This document shows positions 50,955 to 54,588 of a stretch of DNA of 54,588 nt, in pieces. The position numbers and the translations under genes are program-made. Position 1 is the first letter of the stretch. Each line of letters opens with the position of its first letter. Origin of the DNA: Cyanobacteria bacterium GSL.Bin1 (GTDB lineage: Bacteria > Cyanobacteriota > Cyanobacteriia > Cyanobacteriales > Rubidibacteraceae); NCBI GenBank assembly GCA_009909085.1, contig JAAANX010000057.1, forward strand, positions 1 to 54,588, read 5' to 3'. The notes beneath the pieces were generated by a model. It made no database searches. It had not been told where the DNA came from and was given only the letters and a program-made list of their open reading frames with translations.

Positions 50955-52199
50955 CTATTTCTTAGTTTGATCCCAGAATTGGGCAACTGTTTGCACATCT
51001 TTATCGCCGCGCCCGGAACAGTTAATAACGATGCGAGGACTTCCTTCTAACTGCGGGCAGAGGGTTTCTAAATAAGCAAAGGCATGAGCGGTTTCTAAAG
51101 CCGGGATAATTCCCTCTAGCCGAGACAGACGCTCAAAAGCCTCTAGCGCTTGCTTGTCAGTGACGCTGTAATATTCAGCCCGTCCGCTATCTTTCAGGTA
51201 ACTATGTTCGGGTCCAACGCCTGGATAGTCTAGTCCAGCGCTAATCGAGTGTGCCTCGATTACTTGACCCTCATCGCTTTGAAGGAGATAGCTCATGGCA
51301 CCGTGCAAAATGCCAACTCGCCCTCTGGTTAGGGTCGCGGCATGCTTTTCTGTTTCAATGCCTTCCCCGGCTGCCTCAACGCCGATGAGACGCACTCCCG
51401 GTTCGTTGACAAATTCGTGGAAGAGTCCAATCGCATTAGAACCGCCGCCGACGCAGGCTAATAAAATATCCGGCAATTTTCCCCATTTTTCTTCTGTCTG
51501 AGCGCGGGTTTCTGTACCGATAATGGCGTGGAACTCCCGAACCAATTGAGGATAGGGGTGCGGTCCAGCAACGGAACCAAGGATGTAGTGAGTATTTTCT
51601 ACATTGGTTACCCAGTCGCGGATTGCCTCGGAAGTAGCATCTTTAAGCGTTCCTGTGCCTGCCTCTACAGGAGTTACGGTTGCGCCCATCAGCTTCATGC
51701 GGAATACGTTGAGTGCCTGGCGCTCCATGTCGTGGATGCCCATGTAGACAAGGCACTCTAACCCAAACCGGGCGCAGGCGGTGGCAGTAGCGACTCCGTG
51801 CTGTCCAGCTCCGGTTTCCGCAATAATGCGCTCCTTACCCATGCGTTTAGCTAGAAGGACCTGGGCGATGGCATTGTTGATTTTATGAGCCCCTGTGTGG
51901 TTTAAGTCTTCGCGCTTGAGATAGATTTGGGGTCCGCTGCCATCTGGTTTAGCGTAGTGAGCGCTGAGTCGCTCGGCAAAGTAAAGCGGACTGGGACGAC
52001 CCACGTAGTCTTGTAGGAGGTGTTGTAGTTCTGCGTTAAAGCTCGGATCGTCGCGATACTGCTTAAACGCAGTTTCTAGCTCGGCAAGAGCAGGCATCAG
52101 CGTTTCCGGCACGTACTTACCGCCGAACTGTCCGAATCGACCCATTGCATCGGGATAAAGTTGTGATGTTGCAGTTTCAATATCTTGCGTACTAACCAT
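50955..52199 (-). CDS. trpB: Tryptophan synthase beta subunit
   Basis: PLP enzyme joining indole and serine. PLP lysine in [20 protein letters not shown] (~residue 100), glutamate in [20 protein letters not shown], and phosphate-binding [15 protein letters not shown]. The C-terminal [10 protein letters not shown] is normal. N-terminal [20 protein letters not shown]. The 414-residue length is standard TrpB1. Follows trpA by 91 bp on the same strand; the two subunits form the alpha2-beta2 channelled complex. Confidence 0.97.
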   Translation of the reverse strand: MVSTQDIETATSQLYPDAMGRFGQFGGKYVPETLMPALAELETAFKQYRDDPSFNAELQHLLQDYVGRPSPLYFAERLSAHYAKPDGSGPQIYLKREDLNHTGAHKINNAIAQVLLAKRMGKERIIAETGAGQHGVATATACARFGLECLVYMGIHDMERQALNVFRMKLMGATVTPVEAGTGTLKDATSEAIRDWVTNVENTHYILGSVAGPHPYPQLVREFHAIIGTETRAQTEEKWGKLPDILLACVGGGSNAIGLFHEFVNEPGVRLIGVEAAGEGIETEKHAATLTRGRVGILHGAMSYLLQSDEGQVIEAHSISAGLDYPGVGPEHSYLKDSGRAEYYSVTDKQALEAFERLSRLEGIIPALETAHAFAYLETLCPQLEGSPRIVINCSGRGDKDVQTVAQFWDQTKK

Positions 52200-52290
52200 T
52201 TTTGATCCTCTAATTTGTGTGTAAAAAAATTATGAGTAAGAGACCTATGTGCATGAAAGGGGAGGCTTGGCATCAAGGAAACCAAAGCTT

Positions 52291-53109
52291 CTAGGCGGAA
52301 ACGACTTGCTTTTCTGGAGCAACCGCCGCTTTCAGTTCTTGACACAGAGACTCAATTCCCTGCAAGCCTTCACTTGGCGTGTCCTGAGCCAACCGTTTAA
52401 CGAAAGCACTACCAACAATGATCCCATCGGCTCCCCAGTCCTTAACCTGACGAGCCTGTTCGCTACTAGAGATCCCAAAGCCAACACCGATTGGTTTATC
52501 GGTTATTTGGCGCATCTGCTCTAGGGAGTCTTTAACCTTTCCCTGGACTTGCGACCGCACGCCCGTAACGCCCGTAACGCTGACTAAATAGATGAATCCC
52601 TGAGATTTTTGGGCAATCTTTTCGATCCGCTCTTTAGAAGAGGTGGGAGCAACTAACAAAATAACTTCAACGCCGGCGCTGGCAGCCATTTCTAGTAGCT
52701 CAGCAGACTCGTCGATTGGGAGATCGGGAACGACCAATCCCTTTACTCCCACTTGGGAGATTTGCTCCATAAACGGCTTGATACCCCGGTTCAGAATTGG
52801 GTTGTAGTAAGTAAAGAGTATTATGGGGGCCTGTAGGTTAGGACTCACAGACTCGACCAGTTTTAGCACCTGCTCGAGGTTAACGCCTTTCTTTAAAGCG
52901 CGGGTAGCGGCTGCTTGAATCACCGGTCCGTCGGCTAGCGGGTCTGAGTAAGGAACCCCTAGCTCAATTAGGTCAGCTCCATTGCGGTCTAATACCTGTA
53001 ACGCCTCGGCTGTCGTTGCCAGGTCTGGATCGCCAGCGGTAATAAAGGGAATGAGAGCGCACTGCTGGCGCGATCGCAACGTTTGAAACTGTTGAGAAAT
53101 TGAAGTCAT
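52291..53109 (-). CDS. trpA: Tryptophan synthase alpha subunit
   Basis: Cleaves indole-glycerol phosphate to indole. The catalytic Glu is in [19 protein letters not shown] (~residue 50) and the catalytic Asp in [47 protein letters not shown] and [20 protein letters not shown] are also present. The 272-residue length is normal. 110 bp separate it from trpC upstream, so an internal promoter is possible. Confidence 0.97.
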   Translation of the reverse strand: MTSISQQFQTLRSRQQCALIPFITAGDPDLATTAEALQVLDRNGADLIELGVPYSDPLADGPVIQAAATRALKKGVNLEQVLKLVESVSPNLQAPIILFTYYNPILNRGIKPFMEQISQVGVKGLVVPDLPIDESAELLEMAASAGVEVILLVAPTSSKERIEKIAQKSQGFIYLVSVTGVTGVRSQVQGKVKDSLEQMRQITDKPIGVGFGISSSEQARQVKDWGADGIIVGSAFVKRLAQDTPSEGLQGIESLCQELKAAVAPEKQVVSA

Positions 53110-53219
53110 TTGTATGATGAGTTGCTGTTAGTTGTTAATTTCAATATTGATTAACGCCTGCAGAAATGAATTAAGATTGAATTCCTGCATCTTGAACAAT
53201 GGCGGTACGATTGGGTTAC

Positions 53220-54125
53220 TTACTGTACTGCCTCCTTTTCTTCGTTCAGAATTTTGCGAACAGCCTGCTCTATATCCGGCTGCTTGACTAAAGACTCGCC
53301 AATCAGAACAGCCTGCGCTCCCGCTTGTGCCACCCGCTCTAAATCGGCTCGGTTAAACAAACCTGACTCGCTGACGACCGTTATCCCTCTACTCTGGATT
53401 TGTTCTTGCTGCTGCTGGATTAATTGCTTAGTGGTTTCAAGATCGACAGTAAAGTTTTCTAGATCGCGGTTATTGATTCCGAGCAGGCGCAAGTCAGATA
53501 GAGACAGGGCGCGATCCAGTTCTGCTGCTGTATGCACTTCTATCAATGCGGTCATGCCTAGAGAGTGGATCGTGTTTAAAAAGTCTTGCAGATCGCGATC
53601 GCGCAAAATAGCAACGATGAGCAGCACCGCATCGGCTCCCGCCGCTCGCGCTAAATAAATTTGGTAGGGGTCGATGATGAACTCCTTGCACAGCAGCGGT
53701 AAGGACACGCTACGGCGAACTAAGCGCAGATTGTCAAAACTACCCTGAAAAAAATGGCGATCCGTTAGCACCGACAAGCAGGCAGCTCCGGCTTTTTCAT
53801 AGGCTTGGGCAATACGAACGGGATCGAAGTCGGCTCGAATGACCCCCTTACTGGGTGAAGCCTTTTTGACCTCAGCAATTAAGCTGGGTTTGCTAGGGCT
53901 TTCCGGTAAAACCTGTAAATGTAAAGCGAGCAGAAAATTTCGCGCTGGCGGAGTTGCCTGAACTTGGTTTTGTAGCTTAGAAAGAGGAAGCGAAGCCTTC
54001 ATTTGAGCCACTTCTTGCTCTTTGTGCCAAACAATTTTTTCCAGGATATGACGCGGTTCAGTATTGGGAGCTGCAATTGGGTAGTCTTTTACTGCTTGGT
54101 CAGGGGATTGACGACGAATCTGCAT
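53220..54125 (-). CDS. trpC: Indole-3-glycerol phosphate synthase
   Basis: Ring closure of the anthranilate deoxyribulotide. Catalytic Lys/Glu blocks: [20 protein letters not shown] (~residue 85), [77 protein letters not shown]. The N-terminal IRRQSP...[17 protein letters not shown] is the long cyanobacterial form. The protein has 301 residues. In Nostoc punctiforme TrpC homologues in the scytonemin cluster make the indole donor pathway that ends in ScyA/B chemistry. Confidence 0.97.
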   Translation of the reverse strand: MQIRRQSPDQAVKDYPIAAPNTEPRHILEKIVWHKEQEVAQMKASLPLSKLQNQVQATPPARNFLLALHLQVLPESPSKPSLIAEVKKASPSKGVIRADFDPVRIAQAYEKAGAACLSVLTDRHFFQGSFDNLRLVRRSVSLPLLCKEFIIDPYQIYLARAAGADAVLLIVAILRDRDLQDFLNTIHSLGMTALIEVHTAAELDRALSLSDLRLLGINNRDLENFTVDLETTKQLIQQQQEQIQSRGITVVSESGLFNRADLERVAQAGAQAVLIGESLVKQPDIEQAVRKILNEEKEAVQ

Positions 54126-54182
54126 AGTTGGAAAAACGGTTTTTCTACGAAGTCATTTGATAGCAAACTGCCGACAAATTCA

Positions 54183-54578
54183 TTAGCTGGCAGATATAGC
54201 CGCCTTGGTCGGTGTGGATTTGGCGTAGGCTTGGAGCACGTTCTCAATAATTGACAAGCCCACTCCGCCAGCAAGGGTCATGATCGATTCTGGGTGGAAC
54301 TGAACAGCAGCGATCGCGTGAGTTTTATGTTCAATTGCCATAATTACTCCATCTTCCGACAGTGCGGTTACTTGCAGTTGCTCGGGTAAACAGTCTTTCT
54401 GAGCAAACAGGGAGTGGTATCGACCAACCTCAAAAGATTTCGGAACGTCTTTGAAGAGTGCCGAATCTTCAACAAAAGATCCGTGGGACTCCCCCACCTC
54501 GGAACAGGTGGGGGAGGAAAGCGGGTGAGTCGATACCGCTCGATGCGGTTGAGACTCACATTTTCTTAGGCTACACAT
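54183..54578 (-). CDS. trpE: Glutaminase C-terminus of anthranilate synthase (TrpE-G fusion type), 5' part missing
   Basis: FVEDSALFKDVPKSFEVGRY, then HSLFAQ and SEDGVIMAIEHKTHAIAAVQ, FHPESIMTLAGGVGLSII. This is the end of the class I amidotransferase with the His and Glu of its triad (H95, E97 of this frame). The wording matches fused TrpE(G) anthranilate synthases. Upstream of SFVEDS the frame runs, open, into a hairpin-rich sequence that is not TrpG (SSPTCSEVGESHG), so the gene is probably cut by an insertion near 54490. The rest would lie outside the window. If it is a real disruption, the operon lacks its first enzyme. Confidence 0.75.
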   Translation of the reverse strand: MCSLRKCESQPHRAVSTHPLSSPTCSEVGESHGSFVEDSALFKDVPKSFEVGRYHSLFAQKDCLPEQLQVTALSEDGVIMAIEHKTHAIAAVQFHPESIMTLAGGVGLSIIENVLQAYAKSTPTKAAISAS

Positions 54579-54588
54579 AAGCCATTCG
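54490..54588 (-). mobile_element. IS200/IS605-type right end inside trpE(G) (partial)
   Basis: Stem CCCCCACCT/AGGTGGGGG (54491-54499 with 54506-54514). Before it on the minus strand is a nested stem GTGAGTC/GACTCAC (54525-54531 with 54553-54559) enclosing CCGC/GCGG. The layout matches the element end at 1-99: both have a CCCCCAC...GTGGGGG hairpin followed by AGT. Nested stems before a terminal hairpin are also typical of TnpB omega RNA scaffolds. The element body would lie to the right, outside the window. Boundary with trpG not exactly defined. Confidence 0.45.

Overview
The window is chromosomal DNA of a cyanobacterium. The evidence is a complete kaiA-kaiB-kaiC clock cluster, cyanobacterium-specific families (BciB-type divinyl reductase, CPP1-like protein, TIGR04376 family, short-form HisG, PPK1), and many HIP1 octamers (GCGATCGC, often extended to GCGCGATCGCGC). 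Genus cannot be fixed from this window. A unicellular or colonial mat or halotolerant cyanobacterium would fit, but that is a guess.

Layout. 1-6.8 kb is an eroded accessory strip. It holds an IS200/IS605-type right end at the very start, a toxin-antitoxin locus broken at both ends, a Uma2-type nuclease, an ISKra4-family transposase relic, a solute-binding lipoprotein, a fructosamine kinase, a VapC relic and an internally deleted IS4 relic. 6.9-13.6 kb holds alr, an AAA-ATPase/RloB pair (candidate AbiL-type defence), an Hsp70-like ATPase, a vestigial second tatC and the intact tatC. 13.6-21 kb holds a PLD-family lipoprotein and a hybrid sensor kinase overlapping by 4 nt, a candidate Yfr2-type RNA, and kaiABC. 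21.5-39.5 kb is core chromosome: a wall hydrolase, ppk, yraN, moaB, pepA, bciB, tatA, a CPP1-like gene, dapB, metF, ssb, mreB, hisG, ndk and lipA. At 39.6 kb lies a tRNA-Pro(CGG), followed 20 bases later by what looks like a lone end of a Tn7-like (type V-K CAST-like) transposon. 40.7-42.5 kb holds a GmrSD-type relic and an IS1-family element carrying four small palindromic insertions.

42.5-54.6 kb differs in character: an NmrA-like reductase, a PAS histidine kinase divergent from a REC-AraC regulator, and a minus-strand run reading trpE(G)-trpC-trpA-trpB-trpD-aroG-tyrA. A paralogous trp/aro/tyr set next to a PAS kinase and an AraC-type response regulator is the arrangement known from scytonemin (UV sunscreen) gene clusters, where these enzymes supply tryptophan and p-hydroxyphenylpyruvate to ScyA/ScyB/ScyC. 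The scy genes are not in the window. The trpE(G) gene is only present as its glutaminase C-terminus and seems interrupted by a second IS200/IS605-type end at the right edge.

The main points for a second look are the solo CAST-like end beside tRNA-Pro, the small palindromic elements nested in dead transposases, the scytonemin-type supply operon, the candidate AbiL pair, the degenerate-receiver kinase beside kaiABC, and the vestigial tatC duplicate.
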